Below, in pieces: positions 1 through 13,571 of a stretch of 64,000 nt of DNA. The position numbers and the translations under genes are program-made. Origin of the DNA: Lingula anatina (lineage: Eukaryota; Brachiopoda; Lingulata; Lingulida; Lingulidae); assembly GCF_001039355.2 (NCBI RefSeq), contig NW_019775536.1:195365-259364 (forward strand). Reading direction: 5' to 3'. The first letter of the stretch is position 1. Every line of letters starts with the position of its first letter. The notes beneath the pieces are model-generated. The model was not told where the DNA came from. It saw only the letters and a program-made list of their open reading frames with translations, and searched no databases.

Positions 1-70
1 ATATTTTTATCTACTCACTAGTGCCCCCAGGTCTGCTGGAGCTGCTCTTTTACAATAACGCACTGGCAGA

Positions 71-202
71 TTTTTACCTGAGATAAATATTGCCAGCGAC
101 CGTGCGTTCGTTGCATTCAAGACAAAGGCTACCTGGGAGTTAAAGGGCACTTACCCTCCAATTAAGAAGTACAGGAAGTTCCAGTCAGATGGACGATTAA
201 GA
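71..202 (+). CDS. Possible 3'-terminal coding exon of an unidentified upstream gene
   Basis: After a candidate acceptor (GGCAG ending at 70) one frame stays open to a TAA at about 200-202 and has coding-like composition (for example ATWELKGTYPPIKKYRKF). An AATAAA signal lies about 245 bases further on, near 448. I do not recognise the protein, and any 5' exons would lie outside the window. It could equally be a chance open frame, so this is a weak call. Confidence 0.25.
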
Positions 203-1958
203 TAAGACTTTTAAAGGTAACTAGCATTATTTGCCTATGAAGGCAAGCGAGACGGGGTGTCAGAACACTGGGGCGTATATTATTTACACGTTTGCACACA
301 CAGGAGACTTAAACTTACAATCGAAGAGGATTTGCTATTATATTCTATGTAAAATATACTAAATGTTGAGAATATAAAATCATGGTCGGCCTGAAAAATG
401 TACACACAGTGCATAAGTTCGTAGGTGTGACTAGTTACACCCTTGAAAAAAATAAATAACATAAAACAAGGTGGAATATAGTGAGATACATAAAATTACA
501 TAGAGTGAAAAAGAAAATTAATTAAAACCAAATTTAAAAGTATCCCCACAATCGTTAATTTCAACCCATCCAGACTTTGAAAATGTCGCACGTACTTAGA
601 GGCTCCAGTAGTGGAATGGTATGCTACGTCTGAAGGGTTGCTACGTGTAAAGGTTACGCTATCACAAAAGGCGGGCCATGGTAATGGCATGCACCCATCA
701 ACGAGACAATGATTAAATACATGAAAATTGAAACAAAGAGGGCATATGAAAGGTTAGCCTACAGAAAATGGTAGATGGAATAGAATTGTTGGGGTTGAGA
801 GGGAAACAAAGAAATATTTCAAAAATATTTAAAGGTCTTACCTTGAATTGCTGTTTTGTTAGTATCAGTACATAGTAGTTCCACAAACTCTGCGTGTTAT
901 TCCTCGTCCTGGTGTCGCTGCTCAGCATGTAAACGATGTCCACGGAGGGTCGCCAAGGTCACATGGTCCTAATATATGCTAATATATGCTAAGGTATAGA
1001 TATGAGCAATTACGCAAATTACACTTATCAGTAGGTTGTGCCGAAACATGCAGATACCTTGACGGCGGATGATGATCAGAGAACGTGGAAGAGTACCCTC
1101 TGATACCAATGATATACATCTAGAAAATTTACAAAAATGAAAAATTCTGATACAAAACTTAAGTAGCCAAGAATTCTCGCTTTTTTTATCAGAGAGTATG
1201 AGTGTGGCATGTATGCAGGACAGAGGCAAATTAGATAAAACATGTTGATTATTATGATTATACAATGTGGAATTGGTGCAGGATTCCACAAGGATGGGAA
1301 AAACGAAATGACCTGGCGGCAGGAAGAACCCCTGAATGTTAGCATGATCAAAACGATTGAAGTCATGTACCCGGTATATAAAACTATAATCTGCTTTTAG
1401 TTATTAATTAGAGAATGGTAATGCACCAATTGCATTGTTGGTATTATATTAGGCCTATATTGTAAGAGGTCATGATAATTTATGTTGCAGTACAGAATTA
1501 TTAATTGAAAATTGAATTGAATTAAAAATTTTATAAGAGCTTGAACCCATTATTGTACATGTGTAATTGGTTCAAGATAAGAGACACAAAAATGAGTAGG
1601 CCCCCAATGTCTCGTGAACGTCCCCTATAACGTTAATTATAATCGAGCATATTTGTGTTATAGGCCTACGCGTGTAAGTTATATAGAAGCTTTATGTCAG
1701 ACACCTAACGAAAATCACGTATTACTCATCAATCAAATGTGCCTCGCAAAAAAATAAGCCTATCATTTTATCCTGGTGGCTCTTTTCAAAGAAATTTCAA
1801 CCAGATATGCATCTGTTGTGGGCGCCGCATTGATGGAGCGAATTTTCTTTCTAGATGAAAGGACCTTAATTTAGAAATAGAGACAAATGAATAAATAAAT
1901 ACATGGATGTAAAAGACACTTAAAGTCAGTTAGACCTTTGTATAGTAAAAAATAAATT

Positions 1959-1989
<31 letters not shown>

Positions 1990-2897
1990 CACCGATTCCC
2001 CTTTAGCGCTTTTTGCGGTAAGGCAGTCGGCAGAGTACTGGTTATACACATGTGCTTACTGTAGTAATGAGACCGTCATGTCTTGCTCTCCTGCTTTTAG
2101 AGATTCATAAACGTGACCTAGTTATGGAGAGGTGATTTTCATGGATCAGTTTAAACAAAAACATTGCCGAATTCGAACCGTTGCTCTCTGATCTTATCTC
2201 GCCGTGAGTTGAAATGCATTTATGTATTTGTTAAAAAGATATTTGGTTTTATAACTGCCCCAATAGTTTTGCATTGTGAGTTTTTATTTGACATGTGAGG
2301 TCGATTTATCCTCGATGGCGAGAGACAGTAGTCACTGACGCACTTACTCAGGCAGGGGCTCGCCGTGATCTGTTGATGATTCTAAAACCACGTAGAACTT
2401 TTAATATGGTACAAGAGACCACCATAATGGACAAAATCCCGATATAATGAATTAATTGTACAGAAAAAAATCGGAAAAAATCACTGTGACTTGCCCTTAC
2501 AAGTTACATGTGTATTCACTTACCAACTAGAAGTCATGGTCATTTACACTGTGGTGGCAGTACAATATAGTCTTGTTGATGAAAACTCAAAAAGACACTG
2601 AAACAATGCTAACATGATGTGGAAATGGGGATCGGCACTAAGTTACATCAATACTTACGACATATATATTTAAAATTACCGGCATGGTTTCACTGTGAAA
2701 ACACAGAACCAAGACATTTACTTTTACATATGTATTTTAACCAACCAACCAAACAAAAAAATATAAGCATTTGAGCAATTGTCTATCTGTCTGATTTAAC
2801 AGATTTTACAATATTAATTGCTCTGCAGAGCAAAAAATACTTGTGCTCATTATGAATGTGAATTGGTTATAACAGCCTCTTCCCTGTCTTCCCTCAG
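203..2897. other. Intergenic / PAN2 upstream region
   Basis: AT-rich sequence with only short unsupported open frames. It holds a (GATA)n microsatellite at 1959-1989. The PAN2 promoter and any non-coding first exon should be here, because the first coding exon is preceded by a good acceptor (CCCTCAG ending at 2897). I could not place the transcription start. Confidence 0.5.
1959..1989. repeat. (GATA)n microsatellite
   Basis: About eight uninterrupted GATA units in non-coding sequence upstream of PAN2. Confidence 0.9.
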
Positions 2898-2904
2898 GGT
2901 GGGG

Positions 2905-5900
2905 ATGGAGTTTCACCCCACTATTCCACCAGGAGACCTTCCCCCTGCTGAGACTGCAGTTGAAGGTTACCATGACAGCAGTCTCCAGGGAGACTTGGGT
3001 CTCTATGGTGACCAGTTGCCAGGCAGCATGGAGCATGAATACAAGGAGTTCCACAGCATCTTGGTGGACGGTGGCAGCCATTTTGGAGTGTCAGCTGTGG
3101 CGTTTGATGGCCAGGAAGAGCTGCTGTGGATGGGTAACCAAGGGGTGGGTGCCAGTTATTCCGACAGCTGTCACAGTCTTAAAAATCACCACAGACATGT
3201 AATGGTCAGATGTTATACAAGCCTGTAGCCAGAAATTTACCAAGGGTTTTTTTTTTCTGAAAAAGTTACTCTTTTTTCTCCCTTAGTTGATTCAGTTTCA
3301 GAAATGGCAAAGAACATGCATCCAACTCCAATTTAGAGTAGACCTTTTCATGCTTGTAAGTCTAGCATAAGATTTATCCTACCTTATGGAAGTATCAGAG
3401 CCTTTACTCTGTTATAATAGCTTTATAAAATGATCTCACATACCGATGTTTATTGTTAAGTCTGTTCTTGCTTCTCCACTTCAGGGTCATGTGACATCAT
3501 ACTATGGCCAGGGCATGCAGAAGTACACATCATTCCAAGTGGATGCCAGGTTTGATGTGAGGCAGCTCCTCACTCTGGACACGGGCGTCCTCTCTCTGAT
3601 GAGGAACCATCTGAGGTGTTCTCACAGGTTTGGGAGGACACTGTTTGACTATGGGTAAGGTTTAGAATAGGCACAGCTTTTTAGAAATTTTGATTGCTGA
3701 AATCAATATATGTGAAAAAGTGAACACTTTTTTTTCACACAGTGGAATAGTGAAATAAGATGTAAAGATAGTTTTCTGGTCATTCATAACTGTTGAGAGT
3801 TAAATCCATAGAGCAAGTGAAATTGACTGATGCTATCTATAGGTTAAGTTGAATATTTGCAGACATTAACATTATATTCAGACAAATATTGTGTATAGAA
3901 AATGGCCCGCATTATATTACACAGAAAAATAAGAGAATACTGTTAATTGAAAAAAAAGGGTGTGAGTTGCGCTGTAGATTGTGTAAGTTGTTCCATACAT
4001 TGTGTTCTGTATTCCAGAGATGAAAGGTTACAGGACATGCAGTGTATGCTGTAGATTGTGTTAGTTGTGCTATACATTGTGTTCTGTATTCCAGAGATGA
4101 AAGGTTACAGGACATGCAGTGTATGCTGTAGATTGTGTTAGTTGTGCCATACATTGTGTTCTGTATTTCAGAGGACATGCAGTGTATGATGTAGATTGTG
4201 TTAGTTGTGCTATACATTGTGTTCTGTATTCTAGAGATGAGAGGTTACAGGACATGCAGTGTATGCTGCAGACAGGTGGAGATAAGCTACTTCTGGGAGG
4301 TCACCAGACCAAGATGCTGGAACTGGACCTGAACAGTGTCCAGGTGGTCAAAGAGGTGAGAGTTAGGACCACTGGTCACAGATATGCCTGGACCACACAT
4401 CAGTTTATTTTACTGTACAGTGTACTGTGTGGTCATACACAAAAAGGAATAAGGAAAGTGTGAATGTGGTAGGTGAGATTGTGATGGATGAGAATGTGGT
4501 AGGTGAGATTGTGCTACAAAGTGATCATGTGAGGTGTGACACTGATTGTCGCTTTAGATAATACTTAGAAATGCACAAAAAAACTGAAATATAAGAAATA
4601 GCCATTTGTGTGATGTATTTAAATATGTTGAGATATTTGTGTACGGTATTCATTATCAAAGTAGATACAGTTATTTGTGTGTTTTACAAACTAGTTATAA
4701 CAGACACATGGCATAGATTTGAAATCAAACTATTTCCCAGAGATGTCTACAGAACTATGATTGTGTATTGTAAGGTATAAAGGATGTGGTATATAATGAG
4801 AGCTACACTGTATAATTAGGTTGATGTAGAGGAGGCTGGATATGTACTGACTGTGTATTATAAAGTAAAAGAGATGTGGTCTATAATATTCCCTAGGTTG
4901 ATGTAGAAGAAGCCGGATGTGCCATAATGAGGCAGACCAACAAGTACCTGTTCAGTGGCGACACCAGTGGCAAGGTAAGAAACTATGATAAAAGATTTAT
5001 TTTAATGATTGTAGTTCTTTCCTTTTACACACAGAGGCTCTAAATATTTGTCAGCGCTCCTAGAGGTCAGTGCTCTGTTACATATTTCTTTGACAAACAA
5101 AACCTGGAAAGATCCCAAAATTGTGAAATTTGAGCCAGAAGACATATGCATGGTAAAGACAGTTAATATGTTAATTATATGAAGTCTTTATATACGCTTT
5201 CCCCACAGGTGACCCAGTTAATATTATAATGATATGAAGTCTCTATGTACCCTCTCCACACAGGTGACCCTCAGAGACCCCCGCACACTGAAGTCGGAGC
5301 ATGTGTTAGAGGCTCACACTGGAACACTCTCTGATATGGATGTACATGAAAACCTGCTGATCACCTGTGGATTCACCAGCAGGTAGCACTAGGCAGGCAT
5401 TTGTGACAGTGTGTTAGATGAGAATGTGTGTGTTGTGAATGTGTTAGCTGAGGATGTGTTAGATGTGAATGTGTTAGCTGTGAATGAGTTAGATGTGAAT
5501 GTTAGATGAGAATGTGTTAGATGTGATTGTGTAAGGTTTGAATGAGTAAGATGTAAATGAGTTAGCTTTGAATGTGTCAGCTGAGAATGTGTTGGGTGAG
5601 CTGGTGCTGACTATCAGTGTGCTCTGCTGGTGAAATGATAGGTCTCATTACTTAACAGTTTTCAGTAGATCTTATTAAATTAAAAGAAGAGTTACTGAAT
5701 CTGCTCACTTTTCATCCAGGAACAACATGGGTAACATGGCTGTGGATCGTTTCCTGAAAGTGTACGACCTGCGCATGCTGCGTGCGGTGACCCCAATACA
5801 GCTGATGATAGACCCCATGTTCCTCAGGTTTATGCCGACGTACTCCACCAGAATCGCTGTCATTTCTCAAGTAAGTTTTGGTGTTTAGTAAAACTTTCTG

Positions 5901-6197
5901 GTATAAACTGATACATTTTAAACTGTATTTTTGTGAAATTTCTTTAGGTTTTTGCTTTTAGAGCTTAATAAAAAATTTACTATGAGTGTTGAGACTAAAT
6001 CAAATGAAGCAGATAGGAGTCAGTTTTGTGATTGGGAGAAAGATTGAAAATTACCTTTGAAAATAAGTTAAATTATGGGAAAAGCTTGCTTTTTTAAAAG
6101 TCTTTCAAATTCCCAACCAATACTGCCAGATACTGTTTTATCTCTAAGTCATATAAAATATTTTCCAAAAAGGAAAAAAGTCCTATGCTAATATCTG

Positions 6198-6257
<60 letters not shown>

Positions 6258-9200
6258 GCCTAACTTTGATTGCTATTCTGTCTTCCAGGCAGGCCAGTTC
6301 CAGCTAACAGACACAGGCGCTGTTACGCCAGCCTCCCTGTTCATGTACCAGGTCCACACAGAGGGCGCTGGCATCATGGCCTTTGACGTCTCCACCTCCT
6401 GCCAGACCATGGCGTTTGGTGACAGCGCAGGTATGTGCTACTACCCCTCCTTCTTCCCTGACCCTCTCTCTTTCTCTTTCTCTCTCTCTCTCCTCTAAAT
6501 TTCTCTCAGTTGCTTTTGGACTGCTCTGGGAAAATTTATTATGCCTACTCATAAAGTACTTGTATATAATTCTTATCATATAATGTATAATGCATAATAA
6601 GAGATAAAGTCAGCTCAGTAAAGTGATGATAAGATTGGACTCTGTTCCAGGTATTTTACACCTGTATGCTACAGGAGAACATGCTGTGTACAACACCTTC
6701 TCCAGACCCACAGAGTTTGCTGATCAGGTACACCTAATGCAATGCTCTATATCTCAACTAACACAGTGCACTATCTCAACGAACACAATGCAATATCTCA
6801 GTTAACACAATGCTGTATCTCAATTAACACAGTGCGCTATGTCAACTAACACAATGCACTATCTCAACTAATACAATGTGCTATGTCAACTAACACAATA
6901 TGCTATCTCAACTAACATAATGCTGTATCTCAACTAAAACATTGCTATCTCAACTAACACAATGCTGTATCTCAACTAAAACATTGCTATCTCAACTAAC
7001 ACTATGCTGTATCTCATCTAGGAGTGCTGCATTTCAATAAACCACTTCTGGAGCTCAACTAATAGAATTTGTGAGCTCAGCCTAGATAAAAAAAGTCTCG
7101 TCAGATACACTGTATTGATTATACTGAACGTTGTCAAGATTAACTGTACAAGAATTCTTCTCATCAAACAAAATGTTTTAGGTAAAATTGTTTCAACATA
7201 TCCTGAAATATTTCACTCTAAATTATTTATTTTGCCAAAAGTATTGGAATTCATTAATTATGCCTATTACTCTGTAAATGTACAGTGGATGTTGATCTTT
7301 GGGAATATAGTTTGTTTTGGTTTTAAAACATTTGATATTATGAATGCAGCTAGGTATGTAATTATTTAAGACTTGCAGGATTATGTAAATGATTAAGGAA
7401 AGTAAACATGTTAATGTTATTCAGTGATATGTGTTTATTTCAGCCTCGTCCTCTCCAGCCAATCAGCATCACTGATGAGTTGACGCCCTACGCCATCATA
7501 CCAATGCCGTACCCAGACAGTAGCCAGAAACTGCTCTCTGATTGGCCAGAACATCTGTGTCAGCGCGTCTACAGGTAGGCAGTGTTATTGCGGAGAATAA
7601 TGAGAAAAAATTTGACAGATGAGAATGCAATCTTACATATACTTTGTACCTTTATGTCCACCTGTAGGTGAAAAGATGTTGAGCAAATAATTTGGTGTTA
7701 AAAACAAGACCATATGGTTGTATTTAAATTTTAATGTCATTTTAAGTCAAAGTGAAATTGCATTGAAAAACACTGAGTAATTTTGTTCATATTATGATCA
7801 TAAGTTTAATAGAACTTCTAACTGCTCATGATGTCATTTCAGGAAAACTCAGAATATAGACAACGAGATTCTGCGCTCCATCATGACGCGAGATAACATG
7901 GGGTACGCCCCCAACCCTGGTATAAAACAGCGGAACCAGGTCCCTTATAAAGTCAATACAGGCACTACCAAGGGCAGGCACAGAAAACCTAGTGTTCCTG
8001 AGTCTCCACTAGGAAGAGGTAGTGTATACACACATTATATTTTAATAAATTTATAGCTCACAAACACTTCATTTACTCCATAACNTGCTTTTTGTCTGTA
8101 CATTTGACAGCTTTGCTGCCTTGTTGTGAATTTTCTTTAGGTTGTTGCTTTGAGAGCTTAATAAAAAATTTACTATGAGTGTTCCGACTAAATCAAATGA
8201 AGCAGATAGGAGTCAGTTTTGTGATTGGGAGAAAGATTGAAAAATACCTTTTAAAATAAGTTAAATTATCGGAAAAGCATGCTGTTTTAAAAGTCTTTCA
8301 AATTCTCAGCCATTACTGCCAGATACTGTTTTATCTCCTAAGTCGTATAAAATATTTTCCAAAAAGGAAAAAAGTCCTGTGCTAAAGTCCTGTGCTAATA
8401 TCTACTTCTCTCTCTCTCTCTCTCTCTCTCCAGCCTAACTTTGATTGCTATTCTGTCTTCCAGGCAGGCCAGTTCCAGCTAACAGACACAGGTGCTGTTA
8501 CACCAGCCTCCCTGTTTATGTACCAGGTCCACACAGAGGGCGCTGGCATCATGGCCTTTGATGTCTCCACCTCCTGCCAGACTATGGCATTTGGTGACAG
8601 TGCCGGTATGTACTACTACCCCTCCTTCTTCCCTCTCTCTCTCTCTCTCTCTCTCTCATTTTCTCTCAGTTGATTTTAGACTGCTCTGGGAAAATTTTCT
8701 CTCTCTTTCTCTCTCTTTCTCTCTCTCTCTCTCATTTTCTCTCAGTTGATTTTGGACTGCTCTGGGAAAATTTATTATACCCTCTCATAAAGTACTTGTA
8801 TATAATTCTTATCATTTAGTGTATAATGCATAATTAGAGATATGGTCAGCTCAGTGAAGTGATGATAAGATTGGACTCTGTTCCAGGTATTTTACACCTG
8901 TATGCTACAGGAGAACATGCAGTGTACAACACCTTCTCCAGACCCACAGAGTTTGCTGATCAGGTACACCTAATGAAATGCTCTGTATCTCAACTAACAC
9001 AATGGTATATCTCAACTAACACAATGGTATATCTCAACTAACACAATGGTATATCTCAACTAACACAATGGTATATCTCAACTAACACAATGGTATATCT
9101 CAGCTAACACAATGCTATATCTCAACTAACAGTAACACAGTGCTGTATTTCAACTAAAGCAAGCTGTATTTCAATAAATAGCTTCTAGAGCTCAACTAAT

Positions 9201-12200
9201 AGAACTTGTGAGCTCAACTTTGATCAAAGTTAGGTCTCCTCAAATACACTGTACTGATTATACAACACATTGTCAATATTAACTGTACAAGAATTCTCCT
9301 CACAAAACTGAATGTTTTAGATAAAACTGTTTTATCATATCCAGACATATTTCACTTAAAATTATTTATTTTGCCAAAAGTATTTGAATTCATTAATTAT
9401 GCCTATTACTCTGTAAATGTACAATAGGTGTTGGTCTTTGAGAATATAGTTTATTTTTATTTGATAATAAAAAAATTCAGTTTTCTGAATGGGACTATCT
9501 ATGTTTCTGTCCAACTATCGATCTATCTGTATTTAGGACTTGAATATTGAAGTAATGTTATTCAGTGATTTTTGTATATTTCAGCCTCGTCCTCTCCAGC
9601 CAATCAGCATCACTGATGAGTTGACGCCCTATGCCATCATACCAATGCCGTACCCAGACAGTAGCCAGAAACTGCTCTCTGATTGGCCAGAACATCTGTG
9701 TCAGCGCGTGTACAGGTAGGCAGTGTTATGGCGGAGAATAATGAGAAATAGTTCGACAGATGAGAATGCAATCCTACATATACTTTGTACCTTTATGTCT
9801 ACCTGTAATTGAAAAGATGCGGAGCAAATAATTTGGTGTTAAAAACAAGACCATATGGTTGTATTTAAATTTTAATGTCATTTTAAGTCAAAGTGAAATT
9901 GCATTGAAAAACACTGAGTAATTTTGTTCATATTATGATCATAAGTTTAATAGAACTTCTAACTGCTCATGATGTCATTTCAGGAAAACTCAGAATATAG
10001 ACAACGAGATTCTGCGCTCCATCATGACGCGAGATAACATGGGGTACGCCCCCAACCCTGGCATTAAACAGCGGAACCAGGTCCCTTATAAAGTCAATAC
10101 AGGCACTACCAAGGGCAGGCACAGAAAACCTAGTGTTCCTGAGTCTCCACTAGGAAGAGGTAGTGTATACACACATTATATTTTAATAAATTTATAGCTC
10201 ACAACCAGTGATAGCTTTCAAAACTCTGGAATAAAAAGTTTGTAGTTTGTTGTGGACTATAAGGATGTTAACAAATTTAGGTCATATTGTAATTTCCTAT
10301 ATCCAGGCAGCATTTTTAGGATAAACTAAAAAGTTCTGACAGATTCCTTGTAGAACCTAAATAGAGTGACAGGTGTGTGTATGTGTGCTCATGTCAGTTT
10401 TTGCAAAACAAACACTTCATTTACTCACACAGCTCTACTGTTTTAATACTGTTTCATTTGGAATATAACTTCCATGAACAACATTTATATCTTACAAAGA
10501 TAAACAAATATTAAACGAAGTGTTTACTTTCTGTCAGGTGACGATCCCTTTGTCTCTGTCCCCAAGACCTACCAGAAGGTGGAGGTGAAATATTCCAAGC
10601 ATGGCTGGGAGGACTTTGACTTCAGACATTACAACAAGACCAACTTTGCTGGCCTGGAGACACACATTCCTAATGCCTACTGCAATGCCATGCTGCAGGC
10701 AAGTTGGGGGGGGGACTGTAGGCTTGTACAGATGTGCTTGGCTTGAGACAATAAGTGATGGATGCTTTTACTTCAGCACTACAAAACGGGCATTGATAAA
10801 GAACGGTAGAATGAAGGAGACAGATCTTAAGTGGGCCTGGTAATAAACTGTTTTCAGTAATTGTAATGACAAGATGGCAGACTAGAAATTTTATCAACAC
10901 ATGGTTTATATTGTAGGTGCTGTACTTTATAGCACCTCTTGGGGTGTGCAGGAGGATCATACAATAAACGTATAAACAGATTTTTTATATTGTAGGTGCT
11001 GTACTTTATAGAACCCCTGAGATGTGTATTGGAAAGTCATCTCTGTCTGAAGGAGTTCTGTCTCTCCTGTGAGCTGGGATTTCTGTTCCATATGTTGGAC
11101 AAACAGAAGGGGCAGACATGTCAGGTTGGTTGAGATACAGCATTGTGTTGGTTGAGATACAGCATTGTGTTAGTTGAGATATAGCATTGCATTAGGTGTG
11201 TCACAGTACCTAAATAGAAGAGACAGATATGCCAGATTGGTACATAAGACAAGATGATGGGGCTTGGAAGTGAAACTTTTATCCAAATATAAAATTTAAA
11301 AAAAAAGAAAATGACAAGAAAAAATTAAAATTTGCAAAGCAGATTTTTGGCACTGAATCTGGAGAATAGTAATAATAATGTGTGCAAAGTTTGGCATGGT
11401 ATAGGACATCTGTAGCTTTGAAATAAAAAAAAATTGGATGTTTAGAAAAACTAAAATTTTAACTGAAAATATAAAAGCTAAAACTAAAACAGTATAACAA
11501 TATATTTCTATATTTTATTGCAGGCGAGTAATTTCCTGAGAGCTTTCCGTACAATCCCAGAAGCCTCTGCGTTGGGTCTTATCCTCAACGACAATGAAGA
11601 ATCCAGCGCAAAGACCAACTTCTCCCGTCTCATCCAAAGCTGGAGTCGTTTCATAGCACAACAGCTACATACTGTAAGTTGGAACAAAATATTGATTTTC
11701 AGATTATTGTCTCATGTTTTATATAATCGATACAAGTATCATGCTAAATACAATATTCATCACATACTGTTCACATGAACATATTCTCAAATTAACTAAA
11801 GAGAAATCAGGTTACATGCTATGAACATATAGTATATATCTTTATAACTAAATATTTTGTTAAATTTGATTCTCTGTCTAAAAAAATTGATAGATTAGTG
11901 AAAACAAAAGTGTGAATTGTCTTTGTTTTCTACCAGGAAACCTCCCAGAAGACCAAGACCAAGATAGCAGAGATAATTGAGAAAGAAGAGCGGAGACAGC
12001 AGGAGGAGCACGAACATGAACAGACAGCTGATGAAGGGACTACAGAGGCGACACCTACAGTTGAGGAGGCGACTGAAGCACAACCCTCAGCAGAACTTTC
12101 TGCAGATGAAGAGAAGGAGAAAGAAAATGAGAAAGCTGAGGAAAAAGTTGAAGTGACAAGGAGTGGAGAGATGTTAGTTAATTTGGCAATTGGTGAATTT

Positions 12201-13533
12201 TGGACCAAACTTAAAAAATGTTACAATTGCATTCATTTTTGACATTTTTTGCACAAGTAGCCTGGAAAAATGAAATGGTGTACCTCTTCATTCTGGGTCC
12301 ATTTCAACTGTTAGCTTGCTGAAATACTGTAATGCATAAAGTTACAACATAACACGGAGTAGGCTGTGAGGTAATATAGGACATATGTCCAAGATAGAAA
12401 TCCTATTGGAAATCTGATAACATTCCTATGAAGTCCCTTAATCATGTAGATTTTTTATAAAGTCTTAAGGACTCCTATCGGAAATTGTAGCTTGTTTTAT
12501 TTGTTACTATTTGTCGTTATTTTCAGCTCCCCTCAGACCACGATACCTGGCCGGCTGTTCTACACAGAAGTGATCAGCTCATTCAAGTGTCGCTGTGGTC
12601 TCAGCAGTTCCAGAGCAGGGACGTCCACACTGTGTAATCTTACATATCCCGAGATAGATGACAGTAAGTGTTGTGGTCTGTGGCAAACCAGACGTACTGT
12701 GTTGACTTTTAGTTTCATTGACAAGACACTGATATTAGCTGTGCAATGTCACCAAGCTATGATGAATGTCTTTGTAGAATTGTCAGTATTATTTATTTTC
12801 ATGTTGAAATTTTTAAAATTATATATATATATTACATTTGCTGTAATATATTAATATTGCCATATTTTGTAATGTTATATTTCTATATTCAGGTAAAGGT
12901 CTGGTACAGTATACATTTGCTGATGTACTCAGACACAGTATGGTATCAGAGCAGAACACACAGGCCTGGTGTAACACCTGCTCCAGATATCAGCCTCATG
13001 TAAGGACACAAAACTTCTTGTAGATGATTACATAAGAACTTCTCATGAATAATTTGATAGTGCAAAAATTTTGTGAAAAGTCTTGAATATAAAAATAGAT
13101 AATTTTAAGTAATGTCAGCTCAGTAAGGACCAGATAATGCAGGACTTCAGGCAAACTTCAGAATACGGACAAAATTGCATCGAATTAAACGAGGTACTTA
13201 AGCAAAATTGTAATGCTTATTTTGTCAGTTTGTTCAGATTGAGGATCAGTGGATTTATGTTGTTTTCTAGGTCCAAACCAAAGTATTGAAGAATCTACCA
13301 GATGTCCTGGGGGTGAACTGTAAACTGGACAATGAGAGAGATCTGGAGTTTTGGAGTACCCAGAAGATGGTATGGCGATCATCATATTGATATTTCATTT
13401 GCAGGATGATAAGAATTATTTTATGTGATTGGCAGGACTATGATAATTGTTTTATCTAAATCCATTTGTTTGTTTAGCAGCTGTGTATGATGTATCAAAA
13501 GAAAAACACTGGTGCATGCAAATACATGCACGT

Positions 13534-13571
<38 letters not shown>

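Larger units (their letters stand above)
5936..10205. repeat. Large direct duplication of PAN2 exons 7-10 flanking an assembly gap
   Basis: Intron 6 to intron 10 sequence (about 5936-8065) recurs at about 8135-10205. The second copies of exons 7-10 are at 8464-8605, 8887-8963, 9585-9715 and 9984-10159, nearly identical and mostly synonymous in their differences. The single n at 8085 lies exactly between the copies. Exon 10 ends in phase 1 while exon 7 must be entered in phase 0, so using both copies in one transcript breaks the frame. I read this as two haplotypes assembled side by side, or less likely a real non-productive duplication. Confidence 0.9.

Noticed and set aside
280-1366. Several minus-strand open frames of 60-106 codons
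   Set aside because: Overlapping frames, no family motif, no consistent splice sites; expected by chance in AT-rich sequence.
2806-3081. Minus-strand ORF over PAN2 exon 1
   Set aside because: Antisense shadow of a conserved coding exon.
5936-10205. A PAN2 protein with a real internal duplication of about 175 residues
   Set aside because: Exon phases do not allow exon 10 to join the second exon 7, and a gap separates the copies.
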